Source: Limnobacter sp. (lineage in GTDB: Bacteria > Pseudomonadota > Gammaproteobacteria > Burkholderiales > Burkholderiaceae_B). From it: DNA of 64,000 nucleotides. A model generated the notes under the pieces. That model had not been told where the DNA came from. It made no database searches and worked only from the letters and a program-made list of their open reading frames with translations. Every line of letters begins with the position of its first letter. The stretch's first letter is position 1. The position numbers were made by a program, and so were the translations under genes. This document shows positions 1 to 11,104 of the stretch, one piece after another. Location: the NCBI GenBank assembly GCA_029866125.1, contig JARWZZ010000001.1, positions 29,768-93,767 of the forward strand. Direction: 5' to 3'.

Positions 1-2
1 AC

Positions 3-1016
3 ACCCATGGCCACATTATTTGGTGCAATGGCACCGCGCAAAAGCACTTGGGTTTGAAGTTAAGCACCGACATCGGTCAGCCATTGATCAACCTGGTGCG
101 ATTCCCCGATTTTTCAAAATACCTGTCCAGTAAAAGTTGGGACGCGCCTTTGGTGATGCGTGCCCCCCGTAACAACCAGAAAATATTGTCCATTCAAGCA
201 GTGAGTTATGGCGATGGGCAAATGCTGGTGCTTACTCGCGACGTTACCAAGCTAGAAAAGCTGGAGCGGATGCGCAGGGACTTCATCGCCAATGTGTCCC
301 ATGAACTTAAAACCCCTTTGACGGTGTTGAGCGGGTTTTTGGAAACTTTTCGAGATTTACCCCTGAGCGAAGAGCAACGCACCGAATACCTCAACCTGAT
401 GTACGGGCAAGCCACACGCATGCAGAACTTGGTGGAAGACTTGCTGACCTTGTCGTCGCTGGAATCAGGCAGCCCGCAAGGCGATGGTGAACCAGTTGAC
501 CTCAGCGCACTGGCCCAACGGATTGTGGACGAAGCGGTTCAAGTTTCTGGCGGGAAGCACCAAATCAATGTGGTGCAAATCAAGCCCGACTTGTATTGCG
601 AAGGCAATGAAGCGGAGCTGTACAGTGCCTTTTTAAACATCGCCACGAACGCTGTGCGCTACACGCCAGATGGCGGCACAATCACCCTTGAATTGGGCAG
701 CATGGGAAGTGAACTGGGCACAGGCAAGCAGGCCTACTTTAGAGTGAAAGACACGGGCATTGGCATACCGCCCGAGCACATTCCACGGCTGACTGAACGT
801 TTTTACAGGGTGGACCGCAGCCGCTCACGCGAATCAGGCGGCACTGGCTTGGGCTTGGCAATCGTGAAACATGTGGTGTCACGCCATGATGGCGAGTTGC
901 TGATTACCAGTACGCCGCAAGTGGGTAGTACGTTTGAAATTCATTTGCCTGCTTGCAAATCGCCGCTTAAATTCCCTTCAAACACCTCCAAAGACAGCGT
1001 GGCAGTTAACGCTTAA
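3..1016 (+). CDS. phoR: Phosphate regulon sensor histidine kinase PhoR (5' end missing)
   Basis: The reading frame is open to the left edge, so the N-terminus lies outside the window. The first visible residues (WCNG, then LGL, then DIGQPL) fit the end of the PhoR PAS domain. Next come the phospho-acceptor H-box (NVSHELKTPL) and the ATPase part with N-box (NIATNAVRYTPDGG), G1 (DTGIGIPP) and G2 (GGTGLGLAIVKH). PhoR autophosphorylates on this histidine and passes the phosphate to PhoB under phosphate limitation. The missing part should hold the membrane segments, and phoB would be expected just upstream. An ATG or TTG inside the visible part is not the real start. The family is certain; PhoR over a close relative rests on the PAS signature. 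Confidence 0.85.
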   Translation, partial: THGHIIWCNGTAQKHLGLKLSTDIGQPLINLVRFPDFSKYLSSKSWDAPLVMRAPRNNQKILSIQAVSYGDGQMLVLTRDVTKLEKLERMRRDFIANVSHELKTPLTVLSGFLETFRDLPLSEEQRTEYLNLMYGQATRMQNLVEDLLTLSSLESGSPQGDGEPVDLSALAQRIVDEAVQVSGGKHQINVVQIKPDLYCEGNEAELYSAFLNIATNAVRYTPDGGTITLELGSMGSELGTGKQAYFRVKDTGIGIPPEHIPRLTERFYRVDRSRSRESGGTGLGLAIVKHVVSRHDGELLITSTPQVGSTFEIHLPACKSPLKFPSNTSKDSVAVNA

Positions 1017-1028
1017 CAGTGTAGAAAC

Positions 1029-1472
1029 TTAGTTACCACCCAACAGTTTAGCCAGCCGCTGGATCAGCATGTCTTTGTCAGTCAGAATAAGTTTCTGCCT
1101 CGATGAGAGCCCTCCACCTTGTTTGGCCGCCCCCCAAACTGGCGCCGGAAAATGGGCGTCGTCAGTGAAGCGTGGAATAACATGCCAGTGCAAATGCGGC
1201 ACCACATTGCCAAGGGTGGCTACATTGCTTTTGTCGGCTTGCATGTCGTTCAACACAAATCGCTCTAGCTTGACGACCACTTTCATCAACAGGGTTTGAT
1301 CTTCATCGCTGAGGTCTGAAAATTCGCGAACATGATCGTTCCAGATCACGCGCAGGAAGCCGGGGTATAGCGCTTCATCCGCCCAAATTACCCGGTACTT
1401 GTTCGCTTTGTAGATCAAGTCGCCGCCTGAGTCTTTGCAAAGGGGACAATTGGAGTTGGATTGAGTGGTCAA
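1029..1472 (-). CDS. HIT (histidine triad) family protein
   Basis: This 147-residue protein carries the histidine triad HLHWHVIPR near residue 93, the active site of HIT nucleotide hydrolases and transferases. A CPLC pair near the N-terminus (residues 9-12) suggests a bound metal. The start is a TTG codon, chosen because the CPLC segment normally lies close to the N-terminus and no ATG precedes it. The frame stays open upstream, but its composition there no longer looks like protein. It is convergent with phoR, with only 12 bp between the stops. Substrates of this subfamily are usually AMP or adenosine phosphoramidate compounds; nothing here narrows that down. Confidence 0.85.
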   Translation of the reverse strand: MTTQSNSNCPLCKDSGGDLIYKANKYRVIWADEALYPGFLRVIWNDHVREFSDLSDEDQTLLMKVVVKLERFVLNDMQADKSNVATLGNVVPHLHWHVIPRFTDDAHFPAPVWGAAKQGGGLSSRQKLILTDKDMLIQRLAKLLGGN

Positions 1473-1697
1473 TTTGCGCTCGATTTGGGCTTCGGTGGGT
1501 AGGTCTGAATTGTAAATCTGAATTGAGTTGCGTACTAGGCTTCGTTCGCTGCATCTTCGGTTGCGACGTCGGTCGCTGCATCGGTTAAGTTGGGCGGGCT
1601 GGTGGAGATATTCAGATTGGCTCGTTCAATATGCCCGGCCCCCGCGCTTAATGCCACTTATTCCCCGGCGCCGATGCAGGGTTAGATTGTTCTGTGC

Positions 1698-2032
1698 AGA
1701 TGTGTTTTGTCGCCGGGCGTGGCATTTTGAATCGCGCTGGTGGCTCGGTCACAATGAACGGGCTTGCCGATGCCGCCAGCATTGTCACCGCCCCAAGCTG
1801 CCGCGCAAGCGCAATCAGGCAGAACCGGATAAGCGCTTCAGGGGACGCGCCGGGCGACAAAACACATCTATAACGATTAATCTAAAAACGCTATGGAGCC
1901 CGGAAACAAGCGGCACCAAGCGTTCCGGTCTGTCGATTGCGATTAAAAGAGGCAGCAAGGAATCAGCAGCATCAAGCGACACGGGGCGAGCGCTTACGCC
2001 TGAAAAAGGCAGCAACAAGCGACAAAACACAT
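1698..2032. repeat. Dispersed repeat word GCGACAAAACACAT, three copies
   Basis: The word occurs at 1854-1869 (16 bp, GCGACAAAACACATCT), as its exact reverse complement at 1698-1713, and as 14 bp at 2019-2032. The first two form an inverted repeat with a 140-bp loop. A fourth, poor copy (AAGCGACAC) lies near 1974-1982. The two plus-strand copies are both preceded by GCGCTT within about 30 bp, so the repeated unit may be longer and degenerate. Confidence 0.6.
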
Positions 2033-2047
2033 ACGCACCGGTCTATC

Positions 2048-2079
2048 GAGCTTGTGCAGCAACGCAGCAACACAAGCTC
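2048..2079 (-). terminator. Hairpin just past the 3' end of the FAD/Fe-S oxidoreductase
   Basis: A perfect 9-bp stem (GAGCTTGTG with CACAAGCTC, loop 14) starts 9 bp beyond the stop codon of the minus-strand gene ending at 2088. There is no run of T after it, so it may stop transcription weakly or protect the mRNA end instead of acting as a standard intrinsic terminator. Confidence 0.4.
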
Positions 2080-2087
2080 AAACCGAG

Positions 2088-5000
2088 TTAGACCAAAATA
2101 CGCTCGATCCCACCATCATTGGCCTGCGCCACATAATCAGGTAGCCACTGGGTACCCAACACATGCTTTGCAATTTCAACCACGATGTAATCCGCATCCA
2201 CATTCGCATCGTTGCTGTAACGACTCAAACCTTGCAAGCAAGACGGGCAGCTGGTCAGAATTTTGACCGGTGTGTCGGATGCCATGCCTTCACGCACCTT
2301 GTCAGCGCCCTTGCGCATTTCTTCTTCCTTGCGGAAGCGGACCTGCGTGGACACATCAGGACGTGACACACCGAAGGTGCCAGATTCACCGCAGCAACGA
2401 TCGTTTTTCTCGATCTTTTTGCCTTGAATGTCACTGTTCATCAGTTCGTTGACCACCTTGATGGAGTCATACGTCTTCATCGGTGTGTGGCAAGGCTCGT
2501 GGTACATGTACTGCGTACCCGTCACATTTTCAAGCTTGACGCCCTTTTCCATCAGGTATTCGTGGATGTCGATGATTCGGCAGCCGGGGAAAATTTTGTC
2601 AAACTCATAATTCTGCAGCTGGTCGTAGCAAGTGCCACAACTGACCACCACGGTTTTAATGTCGAGGTAATTCAGTGTGTTGGCCACGCGGTGGAATAGC
2701 ACCCGGTTGTCCGTGATGATTTTCTCAGCCTTGTCAGCCTGCCCGGTACCCCGCTGTGGGTAACCGCAGCACAGGTAGCCGGGCGGCAAAACAGTTTGAA
2801 CGCCGACGTGCCACAACATGGCCTGTGTGGCCAAACCCACTTGGCTGAACAAACGCTCAGAGCCGCAACCGGGGAAGTAAAACACAGCCTCAGAATCCGC
2901 TTGCGTCACTTTGGGATTGCGAATAACGGGTACGTAATCCGCATCCTCAATGTCCAACAAAGCACGCGCTGTTTTCTTGGGCAATCCACCTGGCATCGGT
3001 TTGTTGATAAAGTGAATGATTTGCTCACGAATCGGCGCCTTACCCACAGTTGCTGGCGGCTTACCGGTTTGACGATCAACAAACCCCAAGGCCTTGCCCA
3101 CTTTGTGAGCCAAACGCTGCGCCTTGAAGCCCACACCCACCATACCCATACGCATGGCTTTGATGGTGGCTGGGTCTTTGGCATTCAGGAAGGCCATGGC
3201 CGTGGCTGTGCCGGGGTTGAAGCTTTTCTTACCCATTTTGCGCAGTAAAGAGCGCATGTTCATCGACACATCACCAAAGTCAATGTCAACCGGGCAAGGC
3301 GTTAAGCACTTGTGGCACACCGTGCAATGGTCGGCCACGTCTTCGAACTCTTCCCAATGTTTGATGGACACACCACGGCGGGTCTGTTCTTCGTACAAGA
3401 AAGCTTCGATCAACAGGGACGTCGCCAAAATTTTGTTGCGCGGGCTATACAACAGGTTGGCGCGGGGCACGTGGGTTGAACACACGGGCTTGCACTTGCC
3501 GCAACGCAAGCAGTCTTTCATGGAGGTGGCAATGGAGCCAATGTCAGACTGACTCATGATCAGGCTTTCGTGGCCCATCAAGTTAAAGCTGGGCGTGTAC
3601 GCATTGGTGAGGTCGCCACCGGGCAGCAGTTTGCCTTTGTTGAAGCGGCCTTCGGGGTCAATACGCTGTTTGTAGTCTTGAAACGGCTTGAGCTCTGCAT
3701 CGGTCAAGTACTGGTACTTGGTGATGCCAATACCATGTTCGCCAGAAATTACGCCATCCAAATCACGTGCGATTTGCATGATGCGATCCACCGTTTCTTC
3801 GGCTTCATGCAGCATGTTGTAATCGTCGGAATTGACCGGAATGTTGGTGTGTACGTTGCCGTCACCCGCATGCATGTGCAAAGCCACAAACACACGGCTG
3901 CGCAAAACTTGCTGGTGAGTCTCTTTCAAGGCTTCCATCACTGGCATAAAGACGCCGCCAGTGAAGATGCGATTCAAATGGGCACGGATTTCCTTCTTCC
4001 AAGACACACGCACTGTGCGGTCTTGAAGCACATCAAACAGGGTTGCATCGGGCTGCTTGATCAAACGGGCATTCAACTCGCCTTCTATCTCGCCCATTCC
4101 CAATGAAATCAACATCGGGCGTGCGTCTGCCAAAGGCATGTTCATATTGCTGAGCAACCAGCTCCAGCGTGCATGGACCTGCTCAAGCAATTCATCAGAG
4201 CGCGCAATGCGATCCCCGATGATTTCTTCATGGGACATGGTGTCCACATCGGCATCATCGCTCTTACCCAAGGCAAGGGGCTGCTCCAAGCGGCTACGCA
4301 AGGCTGCAACCAGTTTGAGCTTGTTCTTGATGGACAGCTCAATGTTGATGCGCTCGATGTGGTCGGTGTACTCGCCCATGCGGTGCAAGGGGATTACCAC
4401 GTCTTCGTTGACTTTGAACGCGTTGGTGTGGCGTGCAATTGCAGCCGTGCGTGAACGGTCAAGCCAAAACTTTTTACGAGCTTCGGGGCTGACTGCAATA
4501 AAACCTTCGCCAGACCGGCCATTGGACAAGCGGATCACTTCAGAGGCGGCACGTGCCACTGCATCTTCGTCATCGCCAACAATGTCGCCAATCAAAACCA
4601 TTTTGGGGAAGGCGCCGCGCTTGGATTTGGGGCTGTAACGCACAGCACGCAAATAGCGCTCATCCAAATGCTCTAGGCCAGCCAACAAGGCGCCTTGCGC
4701 TTTGCCTGCGCCGTCTAGGTAATCCTTAATTTCAACAATGCTGGGCACTGCTTCACGGGCTTGGCCATAAAACTCCAAGCACACCGTGCGCACATGCGGG
4801 GGCATGCGGTGCAAAACCCACTTGGCAGAGGTAATCAAGCCATCACAGCCCTCTTTCTGCACACCGGGCAGGCCAGCCAAAAACTTGTCGGTCACGTCCT
4901 TGCCCAAACCCACTTTGCGGAAGGTTTGACCGGGAATGACCAAAGTTTCTTTTTTCAGGACTACGGCGCCGGGTTTCTGGCCACCATCGGACCAAACCAG

Positions 5001-6062
5001 ATCGAAGGTGGCTTGGGCAGCATCATGGATTTTGCCCAGGTTGTGATCAACCCGAATGACATCCAGCCAGTTGCCTTCGGGGTCAACCATTCTCCAAGAG
5101 GCAAGGTTGTCCAAGGCGGTGCCCCACAGCACGGCTTTTTTACCGCCTGCGTTCATGGCCACGTTGCCGCCTATGCAGCTGGCTTCTGCGGAAGTGGGGT
5201 CAACAGCGAACACTCGACCGGCTTTATCGGCCGCTTCGGACACGCGTTTGGTAACCACACCGGCACCAGAGAAAATGGTGGCGTAATCTTGGTCCACACC
5301 GGGTAGGCGCTCAAACACCACATCGCCCAAGTCTTCAAGCTTTTCGGTGTTGATGACTGCGGACATGGCTGTCAGTGGTACTGCGCCGCCGGTGTAACCC
5401 GTGCCGCCTCCACGTGGGATGATGGTCAGCCCTAAATCAATACAAGCTTTGACCAATCCGGGGATTTCGCTTTCGCGATCGGGCGTAAGCACCACAAACG
5501 GGTACTCGACGCGCCAGTCGGTTGCGTCGGTGACGTGGGACACGCGTGACAGGCCATCAAACTTGATGTTGTCTTTGGCGGTGTGCTTACCCAACACGCT
5601 GTTGGCGCGGGTGCGCAGCATGCCGGTTTCTTCAAATTCTTTTTGAAAGTCAAACACAGCGCGTTCAGCGACGGCCAACAGCTCGCGGACCATGGCGCTG
5701 CGCTCGGCATCATCAGAGGCTTCGGAGGTGTCTTGACGACGATGGTCAATTTCACTGAGGCGATGGAACAAGGCTTCAATCAGCGCTTGACGACGTTTGG
5801 GGTTGTCCAGCAGGTCGTCCTGCAGGTAAGGGTTACGGCGAACGACCCAGATGTCCCCCAGAACTTCAAACAACATGCGTGCAGAGCGGCCAGTTTTGCG
5901 CTCTTCACGCAGTTGCTGGAGGATGTTCCACGCCCGTTCGCCCAGAATACGCGCCACAATTTCACGGTCAGAAAAGGACGTGTAGTTGTAGGGAATTTCG
6001 CGCAAACGAGCAGTCTCGCTTGCAGGCTGTTTCAGAGCATTGAGTATGAGTGGTGCGTTCAT
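2088..6062 (-). CDS. Giant FAD-linked oxidoreductase with Fe-S and CCG domains (D-lactate/glycolate oxidase type)
   Basis: The 1324-residue protein fuses several modules. An N-terminal helical region (about 1-150) resembles DUF3683. A VAO-type FAD-binding domain follows, with [10 protein letters not shown] near residue 220, then a FAD-oxidase C-terminal domain with [12 protein letters not shown] near 740. Two 4Fe-4S motifs come next ([11 protein letters not shown] and [12 protein letters not shown], about 865-940), and two cysteine-rich CCG domains close the protein (FPGCGS, LCCGYP, then HEPCH and CCGESG). The layout combines GlcD/Dld and GlcF-like halves in one chain, so oxidation of a 2-hydroxy acid with electrons passed to quinone is likely; the substrate is unknown. 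The ATG has AAAGG about 8 bp upstream. Such fusions of 1280-1350 residues are familiar in Burkholderiales. Confidence 0.88.
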   Translation of the reverse strand: MNAPLILNALKQPASETARLREIPYNYTSFSDREIVARILGERAWNILQQLREERKTGRSARMLFEVLGDIWVVRRNPYLQDDLLDNPKRRQALIEALFHRLSEIDHRRQDTSEASDDAERSAMVRELLAVAERAVFDFQKEFEETGMLRTRANSVLGKHTAKDNIKFDGLSRVSHVTDATDWRVEYPFVVLTPDRESEIPGLVKACIDLGLTIIPRGGGTGYTGGAVPLTAMSAVINTEKLEDLGDVVFERLPGVDQDYATIFSGAGVVTKRVSEAADKAGRVFAVDPTSAEASCIGGNVAMNAGGKKAVLWGTALDNLASWRMVDPEGNWLDVIRVDHNLGKIHDAAQATFDLVWSDGGQKPGAVVLKKETLVIPGQTFRKVGLGKDVTDKFLAGLPGVQKEGCDGLITSAKWVLHRMPPHVRTVCLEFYGQAREAVPSIVEIKDYLDGAGKAQGALLAGLEHLDERYLRAVRYSPKSKRGAFPKMVLIGDIVGDDEDAVARAASEVIRLSNGRSGEGFIAVSPEARKKFWLDRSRTAAIARHTNAFKVNEDVVIPLHRMGEYTDHIERINIELSIKNKLKLVAALRSRLEQPLALGKSDDADVDTMSHEEIIGDRIARSDELLEQVHARWSWLLSNMNMPLADARPMLISLGMGEIEGELNARLIKQPDATLFDVLQDRTVRVSWKKEIRAHLNRIFTGGVFMPVMEALKETHQQVLRSRVFVALHMHAGDGNVHTNIPVNSDDYNMLHEAEETVDRIMQIARDLDGVISGEHGIGITKYQYLTDAELKPFQDYKQRIDPEGRFNKGKLLPGGDLTNAYTPSFNLMGHESLIMSQSDIGSIATSMKDCLRCGKCKPVCSTHVPRANLLYSPRNKILATSLLIEAFLYEEQTRRGVSIKHWEEFEDVADHCTVCHKCLTPCPVDIDFGDVSMNMRSLLRKMGKKSFNPGTATAMAFLNAKDPATIKAMRMGMVGVGFKAQRLAHKVGKALGFVDRQTGKPPATVGKAPIREQIIHFINKPMPGGLPKKTARALLDIEDADYVPVIRNPKVTQADSEAVFYFPGCGSERLFSQVGLATQAMLWHVGVQTVLPPGYLCCGYPQRGTGQADKAEKIITDNRVLFHRVANTLNYLDIKTVVVSCGTCYDQLQNYEFDKIFPGCRIIDIHEYLMEKGVKLENVTGTQYMYHEPCHTPMKTYDSIKVVNELMNSDIQGKKIEKNDRCCGESGTFGVSRPDVSTQVRFRKEEEMRKGADKVREGMASDTPVKILTSCPSCLQGLSRYSNDANVDADYIVVEIAKHVLGTQWLPDYVAQANDGGIERILV

Positions 6063-6144
6063 GCAAAACCTTTGTACGACTAGCCCTACATGTTACCAAA
6101 GGGTAAGCCAAATCGCCAAAGCTTTAATCAGCTTTGACGTGTTC

Positions 6145-6185
6145 AAAAACGACGCTAAAACCCTGATGATATAAGGGTTTTAGCG
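6145..6185 (-). terminator. Intrinsic terminator of argS
   Basis: On the minus strand a perfect 12-bp stem (CGCTAAAACCCT with AGGGTTTTAGCG, 9-nt loop, plus-strand 6153-6185) is followed by TCGTTTTT. It lies 10 bp past the argS stop. A smaller inverted repeat (CAAAGCT/AGCTTTG, 6117-6136) follows. Confidence 0.8.
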
Positions 6186-6195
6186 GCTTATTGCA

Positions 6196-7947
6196 TTACA
6201 TTTGGACAGGCGCGGAAACACCCAAGACGGCTAAGCCGTTTTTAAGGACGCTGGCCACCGCCAAAAGCAGAGCCAAACGCGCATGTTTGACCGCGACATC
6301 ATCCACCAACACACGCTCTGCGTTGTAAAAAGTGTGAAATGCACCTGCTACATCGCGTAAATAAAACGCTATATGGTGCGGAGCATGTTCGCTGGATGAC
6401 TTCTCTAGGACATCGCCATACGCAGATAGTTGCTTAATCAGCGCAATTTCAGAGGGAGCACTCAGTATTTCAGTGCCAGTTGCGGCAACGGACGCCACAT
6501 CCCCACCCCACTGACGCAAGATGGAGTGAATACGCGCGTGGGCATATTGCACGTAGTAGACCGGATTTTCGTCACTTTGCGACAAGGCCAAGTCCACATC
6601 AAACACAAATTCGGTGTCTGCTTTGCGAGACACAAGGAAGAAACGCACCGCGTCGCGGCCCTTGGTGAGCTGCTCGGGCTGATCTTGCATGGGCAAAGAC
6701 TCTTCCACGCCGCCTGACCAAAAAATCAGGTCACGCAATGTGACGTAGCTGCCGGCACGCTTGGAGATTTTGACCTCTTCGCCACCCTTCATGACTGTGA
6801 CCATTTTGTGCAACACATAGTCGGGGTAGCCTTCTGGAATACCCACGCCCAGCGCTTTGCCAGCGGCTTGCAAGCCAGCGCGCACACGGGCGATGGTGCC
6901 GTGGTGGTCACTGCCTTGCACGTTAATCACCTTGCCAAAACCGCGACGGAACTTGGCAATGTGATAGGCCACGTCTGGCACAAAATAGGTGTAGCCGCCC
7001 TCGGACTTGCGCATCACGCGGTCTTTGTCGTCACCGAAATCGGTGGAGCGCAGCCACAAGGCACCACCTTCCTCGTAAGTGTTGCCGCTGGACACCATGG
7101 CGCCCACAGCCTCTTCCACCTTGCCGTCGGAATACAGGGAGCTTTCGAGGTAAAAGTTGTCGAATGACACGCCAAACGCTTTTAAGTCCAAATCCTGCTC
7201 GGCGCGTAGGTAGGCCACTGCAAACAAGCGGATGGATTCGAAGTCTTCCACATCACCAGAGGCTTTGACAGGGGCCACATCAGCAGCACGCACTTCTTTG
7301 CCAGCAAGGAAATCACGGGCAATGTCGCCAATATAGTCGCCGTTGTAAGCATTTTCAGGCCAATTGGCATCACCCGGCTTAAAACCACGAGCGCGTGCTT
7401 GAACAGACACCGCCAAGGTTTGAATTTGCACGCCGGCGTCGTTGTAATAAAACTCTTTGTGGACTTTCCAACCCTGGGTTTTCATGACGGCGCTCATTGC
7501 ATCGCCCAAAGCGGCTTGTCGGCCATGGCCTACATGCAAAGGGCCGGTGGGGTTGGCCGACACAAATTCGATCAATACAGTTTGGCCTTGATGGGCGGTG
7601 CTGTGGCCATAGCTTTCGCCTTGCGACAACACAGCCTCAACCACGGCAGCATGGGCCAGCGCGGACAAACGCACGTTGATGAAACCAGGGCCAGCCACCT
7701 CCACCGCTTGCACCCAAGCCGCACATGCGGGGTTGGTTTGCACATGCTCGGCCAGTTGCTGGGCCAACTCGCGCGGATTGCGCTTGGCAGGTTTTGCAAT
7801 TTGCATGGCCAAGTTACAAGCCACATCGCCGTGGGAAGGGTCTTTGGGTTTGTCCAAAATAACCTTTCCGGTGAAGGGCTCGCCCAATACGGCAGTGGCG
7901 GCGGCTTCGAAAGCTGCGATGAGTGTGTTTCTTTGTTGTGGAAGCAT
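6196..7947 (-). CDS. argS: Arginyl-tRNA synthetase
   Basis: This class I synthetase charges tRNA-Arg. It has 583 residues from the ATG at 7945-7947 (MLPQQRNT), near the family's usual 560-590. The N-terminal Add1 domain ([26 protein letters not shown]) is followed by the HIGH-type motif [21 protein letters not shown] stands where other class I enzymes have KMSKS. The C-terminal anticodon-binding helical domain ends with [15 protein letters not shown] ten codons further upstream is in frame, but the extra residues (KRRQSRPTT) are not family-like. A strong terminator follows. Confidence 0.96.
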   Translation of the reverse strand: MLPQQRNTLIAAFEAAATAVLGEPFTGKVILDKPKDPSHGDVACNLAMQIAKPAKRNPRELAQQLAEHVQTNPACAAWVQAVEVAGPGFINVRLSALAHAAVVEAVLSQGESYGHSTAHQGQTVLIEFVSANPTGPLHVGHGRQAALGDAMSAVMKTQGWKVHKEFYYNDAGVQIQTLAVSVQARARGFKPGDANWPENAYNGDYIGDIARDFLAGKEVRAADVAPVKASGDVEDFESIRLFAVAYLRAEQDLDLKAFGVSFDNFYLESSLYSDGKVEEAVGAMVSSGNTYEEGGALWLRSTDFGDDKDRVMRKSEGGYTYFVPDVAYHIAKFRRGFGKVINVQGSDHHGTIARVRAGLQAAGKALGVGIPEGYPDYVLHKMVTVMKGGEEVKISKRAGSYVTLRDLIFWSGGVEESLPMQDQPEQLTKGRDAVRFFLVSRKADTEFVFDVDLALSQSDENPVYYVQYAHARIHSILRQWGGDVASVAATGTEILSAPSEIALIKQLSAYGDVLEKSSSEHAPHHIAFYLRDVAGAFHTFYNAERVLVDDVAVKHARLALLLAVASVLKNGLAVLGVSAPVQM

Positions 7948-8067
7948 GGTGGTGGGCCTACTCTGGCGGCGCTTCAATCCATCAACCGTGCCAACGGACT
8001 GAGGACTGAATTGTTTGCTAGGCAGCAGGCTAAAGTTGGATTCGAGCCCTCTATTGTACCAAGCAAT

Positions 8068-9423
8068 TCAAGCTTGCAGCAGTTGCGCCACCCAGTCGGA
8101 CCTGAACTGTGCCACCAAATCAGCGGGATTTACACCCGGATGGCCCTTCATAAATTGACGAAGCCCCGATTTGTAAGAGTCGGACAGTAGCTGCTGCGCA
8201 GCCTGGCGCATGATTTCAAGCGCCCGAGGCGCCCAGTTGACTGGCTCTGTCTGACCACTTTGACCTGAAAACCCGCCATTGATGCTGAAAGATGGAATTT
8301 GCTCCAGAACACTCAATACCCGCAACAAGCGGTCGGGTTTGCGGTACACATCAACTTGGCTGAATAACTCGATGAATAGTGCTTTAGACTCAAGGGACAT
8401 CATGCCACCGAGCCTGTTATTCAAAGCACCGACCAAGGCCTGCACCTGGGCAGCCACTCGTGCTTCATCCGCCAATTGGCTGGGCATGCGTAAGGTGTGG
8501 GCCAGTTCGACGATGGTTGCAGGTTTTTCAAAACAACCCAGCAGGTAAACCCAACGGGCTTCGGCAAGAGTGGTGGCTGAGCCTTGCAGGGCATTCAACT
8601 GGAGCAAAATGTCGGCACTCGGGTTGAACATCCCAAACTTTGGTTCTAAATCATGGGGAGTTCGGTCATCGCTAGTTCGATCATTGCTGGCTCGCTCATT
8701 GTTGGCTCGCTCATTGATGGCTCGCTTATCCAACAACACTGGCCAAGCTTGGAGTTGCACCAACAATTGAATCATGCGTGAGGGCATGGGCTCGGACATG
8801 CCTTTGTTCAACTCGGTAAACACACGCTCGGGCACCAAATGCGCAATTTCGCCGGAGCGAACCAGCTGACGGCATAGGTATAGTGTTTCATCTGCAACGC
8901 TGAAGGTGGTGAATCGGGCCAAAAAGCGCGCCAATCGCAGAATGCGCAGTGGGTCTTCAGCAAACGCGGGGCTTACATGGCGCATGACACCCGCATTTAA
9001 ATCTGAAAATCCGTTAAATGGATCGATTACGCTTCCATCTGCGGCCATTGCCATGGCATTGACGGTGAAGTCTCGGCGGGCAAGGTCGTCTTGCAGCGTA
9101 ACGTCGGGGCTGGCATAAAAAGTAAAGCCTTTGTACCCATGGCCAGACTTGCGCTCGGTGCGCGCTAGGGCATATTCATCTTGGGTATGTGGGTGTAAAA
9201 ACACGGGGAAATCTGCCCCTACAGGCTTAAAACCCAAGGGCAGCAAATCTTCTGGCTTGGCTCCCACCAGCACCCAATCTCGGTCGGACTTGAGGCGACC
9301 CAGCAATTCGTCGCGCACAGCACCGCCCACCACATACACTTGGATGCGACTGGGCAAGGTTGAAATTAAAGCGTCGGGCTTAAAACCCGACAAATTGGGC
9401 GCTGTGGACAAATGATTGGGCAA
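8068..9423 (-). CDS. cca: CCA-adding tRNA nucleotidyltransferase
   Basis: Adds or repairs the 3' CCA of tRNA. Core motifs are in order: [12 protein letters not shown] near residue 31, the metal-binding DRD (SDRDWVLVG), [10 protein letters not shown], and the ATP/CTP-recognition stretch [16 protein letters not shown]. Length is 451 residues. The start is uncertain: a TTG at 9421-9423 gives about 28 residues before the usual enzyme start, and a GTG just before YVVGGAV would also serve. An in-frame tandem repeat of 15-bp units (8651-8725) inserts a hydrophilic Asn/Glu/Arg/Asp stretch into the middle of the protein, between the head/neck and the C-terminal tail. No clear HD phosphohydrolase domain is visible. 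Confidence 0.92.
   Translation of the reverse strand: MPNHLSTAPNLSGFKPDALISTLPSRIQVYVVGGAVRDELLGRLKSDRDWVLVGAKPEDLLPLGFKPVGADFPVFLHPHTQDEYALARTERKSGHGYKGFTFYASPDVTLQDDLARRDFTVNAMAMAADGSVIDPFNGFSDLNAGVMRHVSPAFAEDPLRILRLARFLARFTTFSVADETLYLCRQLVRSGEIAHLVPERVFTELNKGMSEPMPSRMIQLLVQLQAWPVLLDKRAINERANNERASNDRTSDDRTPHDLEPKFGMFNPSADILLQLNALQGSATTLAEARWVYLLGCFEKPATIVELAHTLRMPSQLADEARVAAQVQALVGALNNRLGGMMSLESKALFIELFSQVDVYRKPDRLLRVLSVLEQIPSFSINGGFSGQSGQTEPVNWAPRALEIMRQAAQQLLSDSYKSGLRQFMKGHPGVNPADLVAQFRSDWVAQLLQA
8651..8725. repeat. Five in-frame 15-bp tandem repeats inside cca
   Basis: Units at 8651, 8666, 8681, 8696 and 8711 follow TCATTG(N)TGGCTCGC, the last three nearly identical. They encode repeated Asn-Glu-Arg-Ala or Asn/Asp-Asp-Arg-Thr blocks on the minus strand. 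The 15-bp period keeps the frame. Confidence 0.9.
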
Positions 9424-9475
9424 CTTATTTGGCAGATTATTAGTTTAGCTCAGTACTGACGCTGCCCAAGCACAG

Positions 9476-11056
9476 TCAAAGCGACTCGATGTTTTTCAGG
9501 GTGAACTGCACCTGATCACGCAGGGCTTGCCGCTGTTCATCACCCAGCCGGGAAATGTTTTTTGCCATCAACGCCGTGCGTGGGTTGCCTTTCAACATGG
9601 CTTCGTGTTTGTCCAAAAAGCCCCAGTAAAGCGTGGTCATTGGGCAGGCGCGCGGCCCTGTTTTTTCATCAGATTTGTATTTGCAATTGCCGCAGTAATT
9701 GCTCATGCGTTTGATGTAGGCCCCGCTTGCAATGTAGGGTTTGCTGGTGAATCGCCCTCCGTTGGCAAACAGCGCCATGCCAGCCACGTTGGGCAGCTCA
9801 ACCCATTCCACCGCATCCACATACACCGCCAAAAACCAGTCTTCCACCTGCTGGGGCACAACACCCGCCATCAGGGCAAAATTGCCCAGCACCATGAGGC
9901 GCTGAATGTGGTGGGCGTAGCCATATTTTAGGGTTTGGCCGATGGAATCTTTCATGCAAGCCATCTGCGTGTTGCCGGTCCAAAACCATTGGGGCAATGG
10001 CTGGTCGGCTTTCAAAAAATTGTCTTGCCGCATCTTGGGCATGTCCAACCAATACACGCCGCGAATAAACTCGCGCCAACCCAGCACCTGCCGAATAAAA
10101 CCTTCCACTGCCGCAAGCGGGGCACTGCCCTTTCGGTAAGCCTGCTCTGCCGCTGCAATGACTTCGCGGGGGTCCAGCAAATGCAAGTTAATGCTAGACG
10201 AGACCAGCGAATGCCAGCCAAAAGGCGTATTGGTCCACATTGCATCTTGGTAATCCCCAAAATTGCACAAGCGGGTTTGAATAAATTGGGCCAAGGCGTG
10301 CAGCGCTTGCTCGCGATTCACAGGCCAAATAAAGTGTGCCAACTCGCCCGGGTGGTCGCCAAAACGAGCTTCCACCTCTGCAAGCACTTGAAGGGTCATG
10401 TCGTCTGGCGGAAATTGGGCGGGCGGCGCAATCTGGCCGGGCCCAGTCTTGGGGAATGCGCTGCGGTTTTCTGAATCAAAGTTCCATTGCCCACCCAGCG
10501 GTTCTGACGAAGGCTCACCTGAGGGCCCACCTTGCTCCATCAACACTTGATAACGCTTGCGCATTTCGCGGTAAAAATACTCCATCCGCATTTGTTTGTA
10601 ACCCGAGGCCCATTTTGCAAACTGGGCACGGCTGCACATGAAGTGGCTGTCTTCCAAAAAGGCAATGGGCAGGTTTTTGCTTTTGGAAAGCTCAACCAAG
10701 CTTTGTTCAAGCCGCCAGTCACCCGGCTCGGCCAACTTCAGGGCTTGAATGTTGTGCAGCGTACACAATTCGGATAAACGCTCAACCAAGGAAAGCGACC
10801 CCGTCTCGTCCAAATTGCTGTACACCACTTGATAGCCCTGCTGACGAAGCAAGTCTGCAAAGTGCCGCATGGCTGATAAAAACAAGGCAATACGTACTTT
10901 ATGAACCCACACCACAGTGGACTCGGCAGCAGATTCAATCATGAACACCTTCACATCGGAAGGCTGGCAGCCCTCTGGCAGGCGAAGGGCCGGGTTGTCT
11001 AGGCTGAGTTGATCACCCAAAACGAGAACAGCATGGTTTGAGCGGGGGTGCAGCAT
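9476..11056 (-). CDS. phrB: 4Fe-4S photolyase (FeS-BCP/PhrB, probable (6-4) photolyase)
   Basis: A 526-residue cryptochrome/photolyase-related protein. Four cysteines at 367, 455, 458 and 471 show exactly the spacing (88, 3, 13) of the 4Fe-4S ligands of Agrobacterium PhrB, which repairs (6-4) photoproducts with light. The N-terminal Rossmann part (LVLGDQLSLDNPAL) and the FAD-binding helical part (GWREFIRGVYW, YGYAHHIQRLMVLGNF) are both present. It is the last gene of a minus-strand operon behind a B12-type light regulator and DUF2256, which suggests light-induced expression. The specificity for (6-4) lesions is inferred from the family. Confidence 0.93.
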   Translation of the reverse strand: MLHPRSNHAVLVLGDQLSLDNPALRLPEGCQPSDVKVFMIESAAESTVVWVHKVRIALFLSAMRHFADLLRQQGYQVVYSNLDETGSLSLVERLSELCTLHNIQALKLAEPGDWRLEQSLVELSKSKNLPIAFLEDSHFMCSRAQFAKWASGYKQMRMEYFYREMRKRYQVLMEQGGPSGEPSSEPLGGQWNFDSENRSAFPKTGPGQIAPPAQFPPDDMTLQVLAEVEARFGDHPGELAHFIWPVNREQALHALAQFIQTRLCNFGDYQDAMWTNTPFGWHSLVSSSINLHLLDPREVIAAAEQAYRKGSAPLAAVEGFIRQVLGWREFIRGVYWLDMPKMRQDNFLKADQPLPQWFWTGNTQMACMKDSIGQTLKYGYAHHIQRLMVLGNFALMAGVVPQQVEDWFLAVYVDAVEWVELPNVAGMALFANGGRFTSKPYIASGAYIKRMSNYCGNCKYKSDEKTGPRACPMTTLYWGFLDKHEAMLKGNPRTALMAKNISRLGDEQRQALRDQVQFTLKNIESL

Positions 11057-11104
11057 GGGAATAGCACTTCTAAAGAGGGATGAAACTGGGTGAGTTATTG
11101 TGGC

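Larger units (their letters stand above)
1473..2087. other. 615-bp gap with no convincing gene
   Basis: No open frame here looks like a protein. A plus-strand frame at 1528-2091 is rich in Arg and His and has no recognisable motif; the minus-strand frames are short. One minus-strand frame just above the HIT gene ends in an acidic, Ala-rich tail before a TAG, which could be the end of a decayed gene. The gap holds repeated 14-16 bp words and a hairpin, listed separately. It separates two minus-strand genes. Confidence 0.5.

Noticed and set aside
1528..2091. Open frame of 187 codons on the plus strand
   Set aside because: Very rich in Arg, His, Cys and Trp, no domain pattern, crosses the hairpin and the 3' end of the oxidoreductase gene.
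3570..4106. Long plus-strand frame inside the FAD/Fe-S oxidoreductase gene
   Set aside because: Antisense shadow of a clearly conserved protein; rich in His, Val and Gln as expected of a complement frame.
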